Assembly (NCBI RefSeq): GCF_030549615.1
Contig: NZ_CP130832.1
Coordinates: forward strand, 620,001 to 684,000
Origin: Stenotrophomonas sp. 610A2
GTDB taxonomy: Bacteria; Pseudomonadota; Gammaproteobacteria; Xanthomonadales; Xanthomonadaceae
DNA length: 64,000 nucleotides
Direction of reading: 5' to 3'
Position numbers and translations under genes: made by a program. The notes beneath the pieces are model-generated. The model did no database searches and was not told where the DNA came from. It saw nothing but the letters and a program-made list of their open reading frames with translations. Positions 52,321 through 58,882 of the stretch are shown here, in pieces (the first letter of the stretch is position 1; every line of letters begins with the position of its first letter).

Positions 52321-52427
52321 CAGATCGCAGGCAGCGGGCTTTCCCGAGGTAAATCAAGCCAGATAGCCCCCTTTGGTAAAGGGGGCGCGCCGACAGGCGC
52401 GGGGATTTGGGAGCTGATAAGCCGGGG

Positions 52428-52475
52428 CCCATGGTTTGCTCCGCAAACCATGGGGGTAACACCCGCTGAGCGGGT
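52428..52475 (-). terminator. Two hairpins downstream of clp
   Basis: ACCCGC-TGA-GCGGGT (52461-52475) lies two bases beyond the clp stop codon. A perfect 12-bp stem CCCATGGTTTGC/GCAAACCATGGG with a three-base loop follows (52428-52454). Neither has a T run, so they may protect the 3' end rather than stop transcription on their own. Confidence 0.4.
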
Positions 52476-52476
52476 G

Positions 52477-53166
52477 CTACCGCGTCCCGTAAAGCACCAC
52501 GGTCTTGCCGCGGGCATGCAGCAGGCCATCGGCCTGCAGCTTCTTCAGCACGCGGCCGGCCATTTCCCGCGAGCAGCCCACCAGTCGGGCGATTTCCTGG
52601 CGGGAAACGCGCAGCTGGGTGCCCTGCGGGTGGCTCATCGACTCCGGTTCCTTGGACAGATCGTGCAAGGTGCGGATGATGCGGTCGGTCACGTCCAGGA
52701 AGGCCAAGCGGCTGGCCTTGCGGCTGGTGTGCAGCAGGCGCCGGGAGATCTGCGAGCCGATGGCGTACAGCAGCTTGGGCGCATCCACTGACAGCGGGCC
52801 CAGGAACAGCTGGTGCAGGCGCTCGTAGCTGATCTCGGCCAGCTCGCAGGGGGTGCGGGTGCGGAGGATGACTTCGCGCTTGTCCGATTCGATGAATAGG
52901 CCCATTTCGCCGACAAACTCGCCTGCGCCGAAGTAGCCCAGCACCAGTTCCCGGTCGTCGTCTTCCTCGGCAATGATGCTGACCGAGCCGCTGATCACGT
53001 AATACATCGTCCCGGCAGGGTCGCCAGGGCGGAACACGTCGGTCCGCGCCGGGTACCGGCGGCGGTGGCTGTGGGCCAGGAATCGGTCGATGGTAGCGAT
53101 ATCCAGCGCCAGCGGGCTGGAGGCAAGACGCACGTTTGACACGGTGTTGGCGTTACCTGGGCTCAT
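52477..53166 (-). CDS. clp: Clp, CRP/FNR-family global regulator
   Basis: 229 residues, almost the length of Xanthomonas Clp. The cyclic-nucleotide-binding domain (about 20-140) has TMYYVISGSVSIIAEEDDDR and FGAGEFVGEMGLFIESDKRE. A helical hinge follows, then the helix-turn-helix (about 165-229) with LRVSRQEIARLVGCSREMAG and RVLKKLQADGLLHARGKTVV. In Xanthomonas Clp activates virulence and enzyme genes and is inhibited by cyclic di-GMP rather than activated by cAMP; the GEMGLF region is where that ligand acts. The ATG at 53166 (MSPGNANTV) aligns with the Xanthomonas N-terminus; an in-frame GTG lies four codons earlier. Divergent from speD. Confidence 0.92.
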   Translation of the reverse strand: MSPGNANTVSNVRLASSPLALDIATIDRFLAHSHRRRYPARTDVFRPGDPAGTMYYVISGSVSIIAEEDDDRELVLGYFGAGEFVGEMGLFIESDKREVILRTRTPCELAEISYERLHQLFLGPLSVDAPKLLYAIGSQISRRLLHTSRKASRLAFLDVTDRIIRTLHDLSKEPESMSHPQGTQLRVSRQEIARLVGCSREMAGRVLKKLQADGLLHARGKTVVLYGTR

Positions 53167-53316
53167 GATGGCGTTCACAGTTTGGATGAACTTGCTTAAT
53201 GAGCAAGCTTAACGAGGCCGAGCATAAGGGGCAAACGGGCGTGACGGTGCAAGTATCACAGCGACCCACTTTGCCCCATACTTCCTCCTTTCCCACCATC
53301 TACAGGATCGACCGCC

Positions 53317-54111
53317 GTGGTCAAGCCGTTGCCTCGCCTGAGGTTGCAAGGATTCAACAACCTCACCAAGGCCTTGAGCTTCAACATTTATGACGTCTGC
53401 TATGCGCGTACCGAAGAGGAGCGCCAGCGTTATATCGAGTACATCGACGAGGAATACAACGCCGATCGACTCACGCAGATCCTCACCGATGTCGCAGAGA
53501 TCATCGGTGCGAACATCCTGAACATTGCGCGTCAGGATTACGACCCCCAGGGTGCCTCGGTCACAATTCTCATTTCCGAGGAGCCGGTGATCGACAAGAA
53601 GCAGGCCGGCAAGGAGTTGATCTCCGACGCCGTGGTTGCGCATATGGACAAGTCGCACATCACCGTGCACACCTATCCGGAAACGCATCCGCAGGAAGGC
53701 ATCGCTACCTTCCGCGCCGATATCGACGTGGCAACCTGCGGTGTGATCTCGCCGTTGAAGGCGCTGAACTACCTGATCGAGAGTCTGGAATCAGACATCG
53801 TGATCATGGATTACCGCGTGCGTGGCTTCACCCGTGACATCAAGGGCAAGAAGCACTACATCGACCACAAGATCAATTCGATCCAGAACTTCCTGGCCAA
53901 GAACATCAAGTCGCGTTACGAGATGTTCGACGTCAATGTCTATCAGGAAAACATCTTCCACACCAAGATGCACCTGAAGGACTTCGACCTGGACCAGTAC
54001 CTGTTCGAAGAGAAGGCCAAGAACCTGTCGTTCAAGGAACGCATGAAGATCGAGGCGCTGCTGCGCCGCGAGATCGAAGAGCTGTTCCACGGCCGCAACC
54101 TGGCCGAGTAA
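53317..54111 (+). CDS. speD: S-adenosylmethionine decarboxylase proenzyme
   Basis: 264 residues, the same length as E. coli SpeD. The proenzyme cleaves itself between K112 and S113 in [17 protein letters not shown], and the serine becomes the pyruvoyl cofactor. It decarboxylates SAM to provide the aminopropyl donor for spermidine. Further family segments: [40 protein letters not shown] and [20 protein letters not shown]. The start is the GTG at 53317 ([16 protein letters not shown]), which aligns with the family start. It diverges from clp across 150 bases, which contain a short inverted repeat CTTGCT/AGCAAG (about 53188-53204) near clp. Confidence 0.95.
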   Translation: MVKPLPRLRLQGFNNLTKALSFNIYDVCYARTEEERQRYIEYIDEEYNADRLTQILTDVAEIIGANILNIARQDYDPQGASVTILISEEPVIDKKQAGKELISDAVVAHMDKSHITVHTYPETHPQEGIATFRADIDVATCGVISPLKALNYLIESLESDIVIMDYRVRGFTRDIKGKKHYIDHKINSIQNFLAKNIKSRYEMFDVNVYQENIFHTKMHLKDFDLDQYLFEEKAKNLSFKERMKIEALLRREIEELFHGRNLAE

Positions 54112-54119
54112 GTAAAACC

Positions 54120-54145
54120 GCGCAGGTCGGCATGCCGATCTGCGC
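54120..54145 (+). terminator. Hairpin after speD
   Basis: An 11-bp stem (GCGCAGGTCGG/CCGATCTGCGC, one G-T pair) with a CATG loop, starting nine bases after the speD stop codon. A-rich sequence follows instead of T, so it may be a 3'-end stabiliser or part of the riboswitch leader. Confidence 0.45.
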
Positions 54146-54152
54146 AAAAACA

Positions 54153-54200
54153 GGCGGGACGGCCCGCCCTGCAGCAATGCAGACGTTTGTCGACGGCGGC
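54153..54200 (+). promoter_or_regulatory. Guanidine-II (mini-ykkC) riboswitch upstream of sugE
   Basis: Two hairpins with ACGG tetraloops, the hallmark (ACGR) of this riboswitch. P1 is GGCGGG-ACGG-CCCGCC (54153-54168). P2 is GTCG-ACGG-CGGC (54189-54200, one G-U pair). The linker is 20 bases. The gene behind is a SugE/Gdx guanidinium exporter, the classic target. P2's 3' arm overlaps the 5' arm of a terminator, suggesting that guanidine binding turns transcription on. Confidence 0.82.
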
Positions 54201-54233
54201 TCGGTGCGAAATCACCGGGCCGCTGTCTTTTTT
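54196..54233 (+). terminator. Conditional intrinsic terminator of the sugE riboswitch
   Basis: Stem GCGGCTCGGTG/CACCGGGCCGC (11 bp, one G-T pair) with a six-base loop, then TGTCTTTTTT. It lies 15 bases before the sugE ATG, and its 5' arm shares 54196-54200 with riboswitch hairpin P2. Confidence 0.85.
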
Positions 54234-54248
54234 GTTGAGGAAATTGCG

Positions 54249-54563
54249 ATGCCCTGGATTTACCTGCTGCTTGCGGGCCTGTTCGAGATTGGATTCGCGC
54301 TGGGCCTGAAGTTCAGCGAAGGCTTTACCCGGCTCTGGCCGAGCGTGTTCACCGTGGTGTTTGCCGGCATCAGCCTGTGGCTGCTGACCCAGGCGCTGCG
54401 CACCATTCCGGTCGGTACCGGCTATGCGATCTGGACCGGAATCGGCGCCGTTGGCGTGGCGATTGCCGGGCTGGTCATGTTCGGCGACAGCGCCAGTTGG
54501 CCACGCCTGCTGTGCATCGGCCTGATCGTGACCGGCGTGATTGGCCTGAAGCTGGTCAGCTGA
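54249..54563 (+). CDS. sugE: Guanidinium exporter of the SMR family (SugE/Gdx)
   Basis: 104 residues, four membrane helices. The first helix has the key glutamate (YLLLAGLFEIGFALGLKFSE), and PVGTGYAIWTGIGAVGVAIA is the third-helix region of Gdx proteins. Members of this branch export guanidinium with protons, unlike EmrE, which exports bulky cations. The upstream guanidine-II riboswitch strongly supports this. GAGGAAA lies eight bases before the ATG. It is monocistronic; an array of GTAG repeats follows. Confidence 0.93.
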   Translation: MPWIYLLLAGLFEIGFALGLKFSEGFTRLWPSVFTVVFAGISLWLLTQALRTIPVGTGYAIWTGIGAVGVAIAGLVMFGDSASWPRLLCIGLIVTGVIGLKLVS

Positions 54564-54573
54564 GGTAGCCAAG

Positions 54574-54758
54574 GTAGTGGCGAGCCATGCTCGGCAGGGG
54601 CTCTACCGGTAATGCCCCAGCCGAGCATGGCTCGGCTCTACAAGTGAAGCATTCCCTAGCCGAGCATGGCTCGGCACTACAGGTGAAGCGTTCCCCAGCC
54701 GAGCATGGCTCGGCACTACAGGTGAAGCGCGCCCCGGCCGAGCATGGCTCGGCTCTAC
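54574..54758. repeat. Array of five GTAG repeats (one forward, four reverse)
   Basis: Forward copy 54574-54597; reverse copies at about 54617-54641, 54657-54680, 54695-54719 and 54735-54758. The reverse copies are about 39 bases apart, with AGGTGAAGCGTTCCCC-like spacers nearly identical between copies. It fills the gap between the convergent sugE and coq7 genes. Confidence 0.88.
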
Positions 54759-54768
54759 GGAAGGGGTG

Positions 54769-55413
54769 TTACATCCGGTAGGCCACGGCCTTCATTGCCT
54801 TGGACGCGAGCGCCATTACCGATGGGATCGGGAACGGCAGCTTGCGCGCGCCAGCATGTTCGGCGTGCTCGGCGTGGCGTGCTTCGTCGAGCTTCATCAC
54901 CTTGAGGATCTCGCGGCTGCGCTGGTCGGCGGGCGGCAAGGTCTCCAAGTGCTCATCCAGGTGTGCTTCCACCTGGCGCTCGGTCTCCACCACGAAGCCC
55001 AGGTTCCAGCCGTCACCGCGCAGGCCGGCCAGGGTGCCGATGGTGTAGCTGCCGGCGTACCAGAGCGGGTTGAACAGGCTGGGGCGGCTGTCCAGTTCGC
55101 GCAGGCGGTCCGCGCACCAGCTCAGGTGATCGGTCTCTTCCTGCGCGGCGTCGAGCAGGTGCGCGCGCGTGGCCGGGTCACGCGCGACCGCGGCCTGGCC
55201 GAAGTACAGGCCCTGCGCACAGACCTCGCCGACGTGGTTGATGCGCATCAGCCCGGCCGCGTGGCGGACTTCGGCTGGCTCCAGGACCACCTCGGGTGTG
55301 TCACCGGCCGGGTTGGGGCGGGCGGCCGGCGGATTGCCGAACACCGTATCCAGGGCGCGTTGGGCTTCGGTCAGCAGGTGGTCCAGCGGCGTATGTACGC
55401 GGGCGGTGATCAT
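54769..55413 (-). CDS. coq7: 2-polyprenyl-3-methyl-6-methoxy-1,4-benzoquinone monooxygenase
   Basis: 214 residues of the Coq7/UbiF di-iron family. It hydroxylates demethoxyubiquinone in the last-but-one step of ubiquinone synthesis. The carboxylate-bridged di-iron ligands are visible: [18 protein letters not shown] (Glu), [12 protein letters not shown] (ExxH), [20 protein letters not shown] (Glu), and [18 protein letters not shown] (ExxH). A hydrophobic membrane-contact segment lies near [14 protein letters not shown]. The ATG at 55413 ([14 protein letters not shown]) gives the normal length. It is divergent from rplM and monocistronic. Confidence 0.94.
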   Translation of the reverse strand: MITARVHTPLDHLLTEAQRALDTVFGNPPAARPNPAGDTPEVVLEPAEVRHAAGLMRINHVGEVCAQGLYFGQAAVARDPATRAHLLDAAQEETDHLSWCADRLRELDSRPSLFNPLWYAGSYTIGTLAGLRGDGWNLGFVVETERQVEAHLDEHLETLPPADQRSREILKVMKLDEARHAEHAEHAGARKLPFPIPSVMALASKAMKAVAYRM

Positions 55414-55501
55414 GGCGGGCAGTGCAGTGGGGTATGCCCGATTCTCGCCGCTGGCTGCGAAGCTGCCAAGGCCGGAGCAGGGTGCCCGTTCAGCCGTCGG
55501 G

Positions 55502-55530
55502 TTGCGCCGGGGCCGTACGGCCAGTACAAT
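55502..55530 (+). promoter_or_regulatory. Sigma-70 promoter of rplM-rpsI
   Basis: TTGCGC, 17 bases, TACAAT. Transcription should begin near 55537, leaving an 80-base leader before the rplM ATG. Confidence 0.7.
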
Positions 55531-55618
55531 CCCGCCTCTTCTGTTTCACCTTCACAACGCGTGGCAAAGTTCCGGTGGTTCATCTCGCCGCAACCAGCCC
55601 GACCTACCTGAGTTCTTT

Positions 55619-56047
55619 ATGAGCACTTTCACTGCAAAGAACGAGACCGTCCAGCGCGACTGGTACCTCGTTGACGCCGCCGGCAAGACGCTGGGTCGTC
55701 TTTCCACCGAGCTGGCTCGCCGCCTGCGTGGCAAGCACAAGCCGGTTTACACCCCGCATGTTGACACCGGTGATTACCTGGTCGTCATCAATGCCGACAA
55801 GATTGCTGTTACCGGCAAGAAGCTGAAGGACAAGAAGTACCATCGCTTCACCGGTTACATCGGTAACCTGAAGACCGAAACCCTGGAGCAGGCGCTTGAG
55901 CGTCACCCGGAGCGCGTCATTGAGACCGCCGTGAAGGGCATGCTGCCGAAGGGCCCGCTGGGTCGTCAGATGTACCGCAAGCTCAAGGTCTATGCAGGCA
56001 CTGAGCATCCGCACGCAGCACAGCAGCCGCAGGTTCTGGATATCTAA
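55619..56047 (+). CDS. rplM: 50S ribosomal protein L13
   Basis: 142 residues. [60 protein letters not shown] and [20 protein letters not shown] are all standard L13 segments. L13 is an early-assembly protein of the large subunit. The ATG at 55619 starts [12 protein letters not shown]. There is only a weak Shine-Dalgarno (GAG at about -9). rpsI follows after two bases in the usual two-gene operon. Confidence 0.97.
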   Translation: MSTFTAKNETVQRDWYLVDAAGKTLGRLSTELARRLRGKHKPVYTPHVDTGDYLVVINADKIAVTGKKLKDKKYHRFTGYIGNLKTETLEQALERHPERVIETAVKGMLPKGPLGRQMYRKLKVYAGTEHPHAAQQPQVLDI

Positions 56048-56049
56048 TC

Positions 56050-56442
56050 ATGGCTATCACTCAAAACTACGGCACTGGCCGCCGCAAGTCCTCGACCGCC
56101 CGCGTGTTCCTGCGCAAGGGCACTGGCAAGATCACCGTCAATGGCCGTCCGCTGGACGAGTTCTTTGGCCGTGAGACCGCACGCATGATCGTGCGTCAGC
56201 CGCTGGAACTGACCCAGAACACCGAAAGCTTTGACATTCTTGTCACTGCTGCTGGTGGCGGCACCACCGGCCAGGCCGGTGCGATCCGTCTGGGCATCGC
56301 CCGTGCGCTGGTCGAATACGACGAAACCCTGAAGTCCGAGCTGCGCAAGGCTGGCTTCATGACCCGTGACGCCCGTGAAGTCGAGCGTAAGAAGGTCGGC
56401 CTGCACAAGGCACGTCGCGCCACCCAGTTCTCCAAGCGTTAA
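56050..56442 (+). CDS. rpsI: 30S ribosomal protein S9
   Basis: 130 residues. The start [20 protein letters not shown] and [20 protein letters not shown] are typical, with [20 protein letters not shown] in the middle. The C-terminal SKR tail, which reaches the ribosomal P site, is present. It is encoded two bases after rplM. Confidence 0.97.
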   Translation: MAITQNYGTGRRKSSTARVFLRKGTGKITVNGRPLDEFFGRETARMIVRQPLELTQNTESFDILVTAAGGGTTGQAGAIRLGIARALVEYDETLKSELRKAGFMTRDAREVERKKVGLHKARRATQFSKR

Positions 56443-56452
56443 TCGCTTCGGG

Positions 56453-56474
56453 GTGGGATTCTTCGGAATCCCAC
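56453..56474 (+). other. UUCG-capped hairpin after rpsI
   Basis: Perfect nine-bp stem GTGGGATTC/GAATCCCAC with a TTCG tetraloop, 11 bases beyond the rpsI stop codon and ten bases before the terminator. Confidence 0.75.
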
Positions 56475-56483
56475 TGGGAAAGC

Positions 56484-56510
56484 AAAAGCCCGGCTCCGGC
56501 CGGGCTTTTG
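56484..56510 (+). terminator. Intrinsic terminator of the rplM-rpsI operon
   Basis: Ten-bp stem AAAAGCCCGG/CCGGGCTTTT with a six-base loop. Works in either direction. Confidence 0.9.
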
Positions 56511-56604
56511 TCGTTTCTGGGGTTGGAGTTGGGGGTTGGTGATTCGGAATTGGTGATTCGCCAAAGCCAGGGTCAAAGCCAGGGCTACGGCCAAAGCCAG
56601 AGCC

Positions 56605-56676
56605 AAAGCCAAAGCCAAAGCCAAAGCCAAAGCCAAAGCCAAAGCCAAAGCCAAAGCCAAAGCCAAAGCCAAAGCC
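56605..56676. repeat. Hexanucleotide microsatellite, 12 perfect AAAGCC units
   Basis: Twelve uninterrupted AAAGCC copies, with degenerate units upstream from about 56559 and a final AAAG-CA downstream. Frames through it give only repetitive peptides (QSQSQS, ALALAL), so it is not coding. Confidence 0.95.
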
Positions 56677-56680
56677 AAAG

Positions 56681-56816
56681 CACCCCTCCCCAACCCTCCC
56701 CTGCGCGGCGCGCAAGGGAGGGGGTGGATGGCTGCGCCCGATGCGCATCCGGCGCGGGAAGTGCGGCACTTGTCCCCTCCCTTGCGCGTAGCGCAGGGGA
56801 GGGTTGGGGGGGGGCT
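56681..56816. repeat. Inverted pair of CCCCTCCCTTGCGC-type repeats
   Basis: The copy at 56681-56726 (CACCCCTCCCCAACCC...) abuts the microsatellite. The inverted copy is at 56774-56816. The same arrangement is seen at 24.7 kb. Confidence 0.85.
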
Positions 56817-56880
56817 TTGGCTCTTGGGCCTTTGCTCTGCTCATCCCAGGCCCAAGCCCGGAATCCAGAATGCCAGACAC

Positions 56881-56910
56881 AAAAAAGACCAGATCTTTCG
56901 ATCTGGCCTT
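56881..56910 (-). terminator. Intrinsic terminator of the distal tRNA-Gln gene
   Basis: On the minus strand: stem GGCCAGATC/GATCTGGTC with a GAAA loop, then six T, eight bases beyond the CCA end. Confidence 0.88.
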
Positions 56911-56917
56911 TTATAAA

Positions 56918-56992
56918 TGGCAGCCCCGGAAGGATTCGAACCTCCGAATGTCTGAGTCAGAGTCAGATGCCTTACCGCTTGGCGACGGGGCT
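56918..56992 (-). tRNA. tRNA-Gln (anticodon CTG), distal copy
   Basis: 75 bases including an encoded CCA. The acceptor stem is AGCCCCG/CGGGGCT with G as discriminator. The anticodon stem TCTGA/TCAGA holds the loop CTCTGAC with anticodon CTG, and the T-arm has GGTTCGAATCC. The mature sequence is the same as in the copy at 57094-57168. Confidence 0.94.
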
Positions 56993-57057
56993 ATGGTGCG
57001 TGAAGATTATCGCACATCCGGCCTATTGGTTGTCCTGGCTGTGGCGGGATGGAATAG

Positions 57058-57088
57058 AAAAAGGCCTGATCTTTCGATCAGGCCTTTT
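57058..57088 (-). terminator. Intrinsic terminator between the two tRNA-Gln genes
   Basis: On the minus strand: perfect stem GGCCTGATC/GATCAGGCC with a GAAA loop and five T. Confidence 0.85.
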
Positions 57089-57093
57089 GTGTT

Positions 57094-57168
57094 TGGCAGC
57101 CCCGGAAGGATTCGAACCTCCGAATGTCTGAGTCAGAGTCAGATGCCTTACCGCTTGGCGACGGGGCT
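57094..57168 (-). tRNA. tRNA-Gln (anticodon CTG), proximal copy
   Basis: 75 bases with encoded CCA, the same as the distal copy by eye. It lies 26 bases downstream of tRNA-Met in the transcript. Confidence 0.94.
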
Positions 57169-57194
57169 GTAGTGCAGGCAAAACCTGCGTCCCA

Positions 57195-57271
57195 TGGTGG
57201 CTATGGGTGGACTCGAACCACCGACCCCAGCATTATGAGTGCTGTGCTCTAACCGGCTGAGCTACATAGCC
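57195..57271 (-). tRNA. tRNA-Met (elongator, anticodon CAT)
   Basis: 77 bases including CCA. The acceptor stem is GGCTATG/CATAGCC. The anticodon loop CTCATAA sits between CAGCA and TGCTG. The body resembles E. coli elongator tRNA-Met (GTAGCTCAG...GGTTAGAGCAC). A lysidine-modified tRNA-Ile with the same CAT anticodon is the alternative. Confidence 0.9.
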
Positions 57272-57284
57272 TTGGGAGCCGGTA

Positions 57285-57313
57285 ATTCTGGTGGTGTTGC
57301 GCCACATTGTCAA
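57285..57313 (-). promoter_or_regulatory. Promoter of the tRNA operon
   Basis: On the minus strand: TTGACA, 17 bases, CAGAAT. It lies about 13 bases before the 5' end of tRNA-Met. Confidence 0.75.
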
Positions 57314-57389
57314 CAGGTTTTTCTCTGCTTGTGGCATGACAGCAGCCATGGCAGAGTCCTCGACAGTAGAAATTTTAGGAGTCCGCATC

Positions 57390-58001
57390 GTGATCGATCC
57401 GGACGGCTATCGACCGAACGTCGGCATAGTGCTGATGCGGGAAGACGGGCAGGTGTTCTGGGCACGACGTGTGCGCCGGGATGGCTGGCAGTTCCCGCAA
57501 GGTGGCATGAACACCGACGAAACCCCGGTCGAGGCCATGTATCGCGAATTGCAGGAAGAAACCGGCCTGCTGCCTGAACACGTCGAAGTCCTGGGAGCGA
57601 CCCCCGGTTGGCTTCGCTACCGCCTGCCCACGCGGGCCATCCGCCATACCGAGAAGCAGGTCTGCATCGGCCAGAAGCAGGTCTGGTTCCTGCTGCGGCT
57701 GACCGGCGACGAGGCGCATGTACGTCTGGATGAAACCGACACGCCGGAGTTCGATCACTGGCGCTGGGTGGATTTCTGGTACCCGGTGGAGCATGTGGTG
57801 ATCTTCAAGCGCGGCGTTTACGCACGCGCCTTGCGGCATTTGGCGCCGTTGGCGCGGGGTATAGCTGGCCAGGGCGTGCAGGCGATGCCTGCGTCCGCAC
57901 AGGAGGCGTGGATGCCTGGCAGCAGTGCTGGCCACGACCGCCCGCGCAAGCGTCCGCGGCGCCCGGGAACCTGGCGCGGGAAGAAGATTAATAATGATTA
58001 A
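57390..58001 (+). CDS. rppH: RNA 5'-pyrophosphohydrolase
   Basis: 203 residues. The Nudix box is complete ([20 protein letters not shown], then TGL). RppH removes pyrophosphate from triphosphorylated RNA ends and starts mRNA decay. Other family parts: [20 protein letters not shown] and [20 protein letters not shown]. The GTG at 57390 ([12 protein letters not shown]) has TAGGAG eight bases upstream and matches the family start. ATGs further upstream in the frame have no ribosome-binding site. The C-terminal 45 residues are a basic, disordered tail ([16 protein letters not shown]). Divergent from the tRNA operon. Confidence 0.94.
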   Translation: MIDPDGYRPNVGIVLMREDGQVFWARRVRRDGWQFPQGGMNTDETPVEAMYRELQEETGLLPEHVEVLGATPGWLRYRLPTRAIRHTEKQVCIGQKQVWFLLRLTGDEAHVRLDETDTPEFDHWRWVDFWYPVEHVVIFKRGVYARALRHLAPLARGIAGQGVQAMPASAQEAWMPGSSAGHDRPRKRPRRPGTWRGKKINND

Positions 58002-58007
58002 CGTCCG

Positions 58008-58040
58008 AAATTGACAACCATTCGCATTTGCGATTGAATG
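58008..58040 (+). promoter_or_regulatory. Probable Fur box and -35 element before bfd
   Basis: TTGACA (58011-58016) overlaps AACCATTCGCATTTGCGATTG, a dyad (ATTCGCA-T-TTGCGAT) that resembles Fur sites. Repression by Fur-iron would fit the role of Bfd in releasing stored iron. Another AATAATGATTAA motif lies at the end of rppH. Confidence 0.5.
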
Positions 58041-58081
58041 CTGACACGGCCGCTACGTGCCGGGTTCAGGGGCGTCAAGCC

Positions 58082-58282
58082 GTGTACGTTTGCATCTGCA
58101 ATGGAGTTACCGATCACCAGATCCGTGAAGCCGCGCTTGCCGGATGTGACACGGTGTCCGAGCTGACCATGCGTACCGGCTGCGGCTCCAACTGCGGCTC
58201 CTGCCTGGACATGGCCGCCGGCCTGCTGGAGCAGGCCCGCGCTACCCGCGAGCTGCCGCTGCCCTTGCTACGGGCAGCCTGA
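58082..58282 (+). CDS. bfd: Bacterioferritin-associated ferredoxin
   Basis: 66 residues from a GTG start (MYVCICNGVTDHQIREAALA). The four Cys ligands of the [2Fe-2S] cluster are C4, C6, C38 and C41 (CIC and CGSNCGSC). Bfd reduces the haem and core of bacterioferritin to mobilise iron. The start is the GTG just before the family N-terminus; the open frame extends 18 codons upstream with no homology. bfr follows 113 bases later on the same strand. A probable Fur box lies upstream. Confidence 0.92.
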   Translation: MYVCICNGVTDHQIREAALAGCDTVSELTMRTGCGSNCGSCLDMAAGLLEQARATRELPLPLLRAA

Positions 58283-58395
58283 GCAGGCCTTGCTGCCACC
58301 GCCAACGGCGGTGGCTAATGATCACGATTCGCGTTCCTTCATTGTCTGCCGGCAACCGGTAAAGTGCGCTCGTTCCCCTAGTCGGAGTCAGCGCC

Positions 58396-58866
58396 ATGAA
58401 AGGCGACGCCAAGGTCATCGAATTTCTCAACAAGGTCCTCTACAACGAGCTGACCGCCATCAACCAGTACTTCCTGCACGCCAAGATGCTGAAGAACTGG
58501 GGCTTGAACGAGCTGGCCGAACACGAATACAAAGAGTCGATCGACGAGATGAAGCACGCGGACGTGCTTTCTGATCGCATCCTGTTCCTTGAAGGCCTGC
58601 CCAATTTCCAGGCGCTGGGCAAGCTGCGCATCGGCGAAAACCCCACCGAGATCCTCAAGTGCGATCTGGCGCTGGAGAGCGAAGCGGCGGCGGTGCTGCG
58701 CGATGCGGTTGCCTACGCCGAATCGATCAGCGATTACGTCAGCCGCGAGCTGTTCGTGAAGATCCTCGATTCCGAGGAAGAGCACATCGATTGGCTGGAA
58801 ACCCAGCTTGATCTGATCGAGCGCATCGGCGAGCCGAACTACCTGCTCAGCAAGCTCGAAGACTGA
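58396..58866 (+). CDS. bfr: Bacterioferritin
   Basis: 156 residues, a four-helix bundle. Ferroxidase ligands E18, E51, H54, E94, E127 and H130 are in place ([36 protein letters not shown]). The haem-ligand Met is M52. Twenty-four subunits form an iron-storage shell with haem between pairs. The ATG is the only sensible start. It follows bfd and is convergent with the histidine kinase gene, with 16 bases between stop codons. Confidence 0.96.
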   Translation: MKGDAKVIEFLNKVLYNELTAINQYFLHAKMLKNWGLNELAEHEYKESIDEMKHADVLSDRILFLEGLPNFQALGKLRIGENPTEILKCDLALESEAAAVLRDAVAYAESISDYVSRELFVKILDSEEEHIDWLETQLDLIERIGEPNYLLSKLED

Positions 58867-58882
58867 TCCGGCGCCAGCCGGA

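Larger units (their letters stand above)
51955..52476. other. 522-base gap between the permease gene and clp, repeat-rich
   Basis: Nearest the permease, the AT-rich stretch 51990-52070 should hold its promoter. A run of ten G occurs at about 52089-52098. An inverted pair of GTAGCCCGGG repeats (52201-52320) follows, then a CCCCCTTTGG...AAAGGGGG palindrome (about 52361-52386). A long perfect hairpin lies at 52428-52454. No gene is supported. Confidence 0.65.

Noticed and set aside
53188..53204. CTTGCT/AGCAAG inverted repeat between clp and speD
   Set aside because: It could be an operator or a hairpin, but it is short, with no matching known site. Mentioned in the speD entry only.
54574..54758. 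Regular repeats with similar spacers, considered as a CRISPR array
   Set aside because: The repeats are palindromic GTAG elements found singly all over the window, one copy is inverted, the spacers are nearly identical, and no cas gene is near.
56439..57131. Open frames encoding QSQSQS and ALALAL peptides
   Set aside because: They only translate the AAAGCC microsatellite and the tRNA genes. There is no ribosome-binding site and no normal coding bias.
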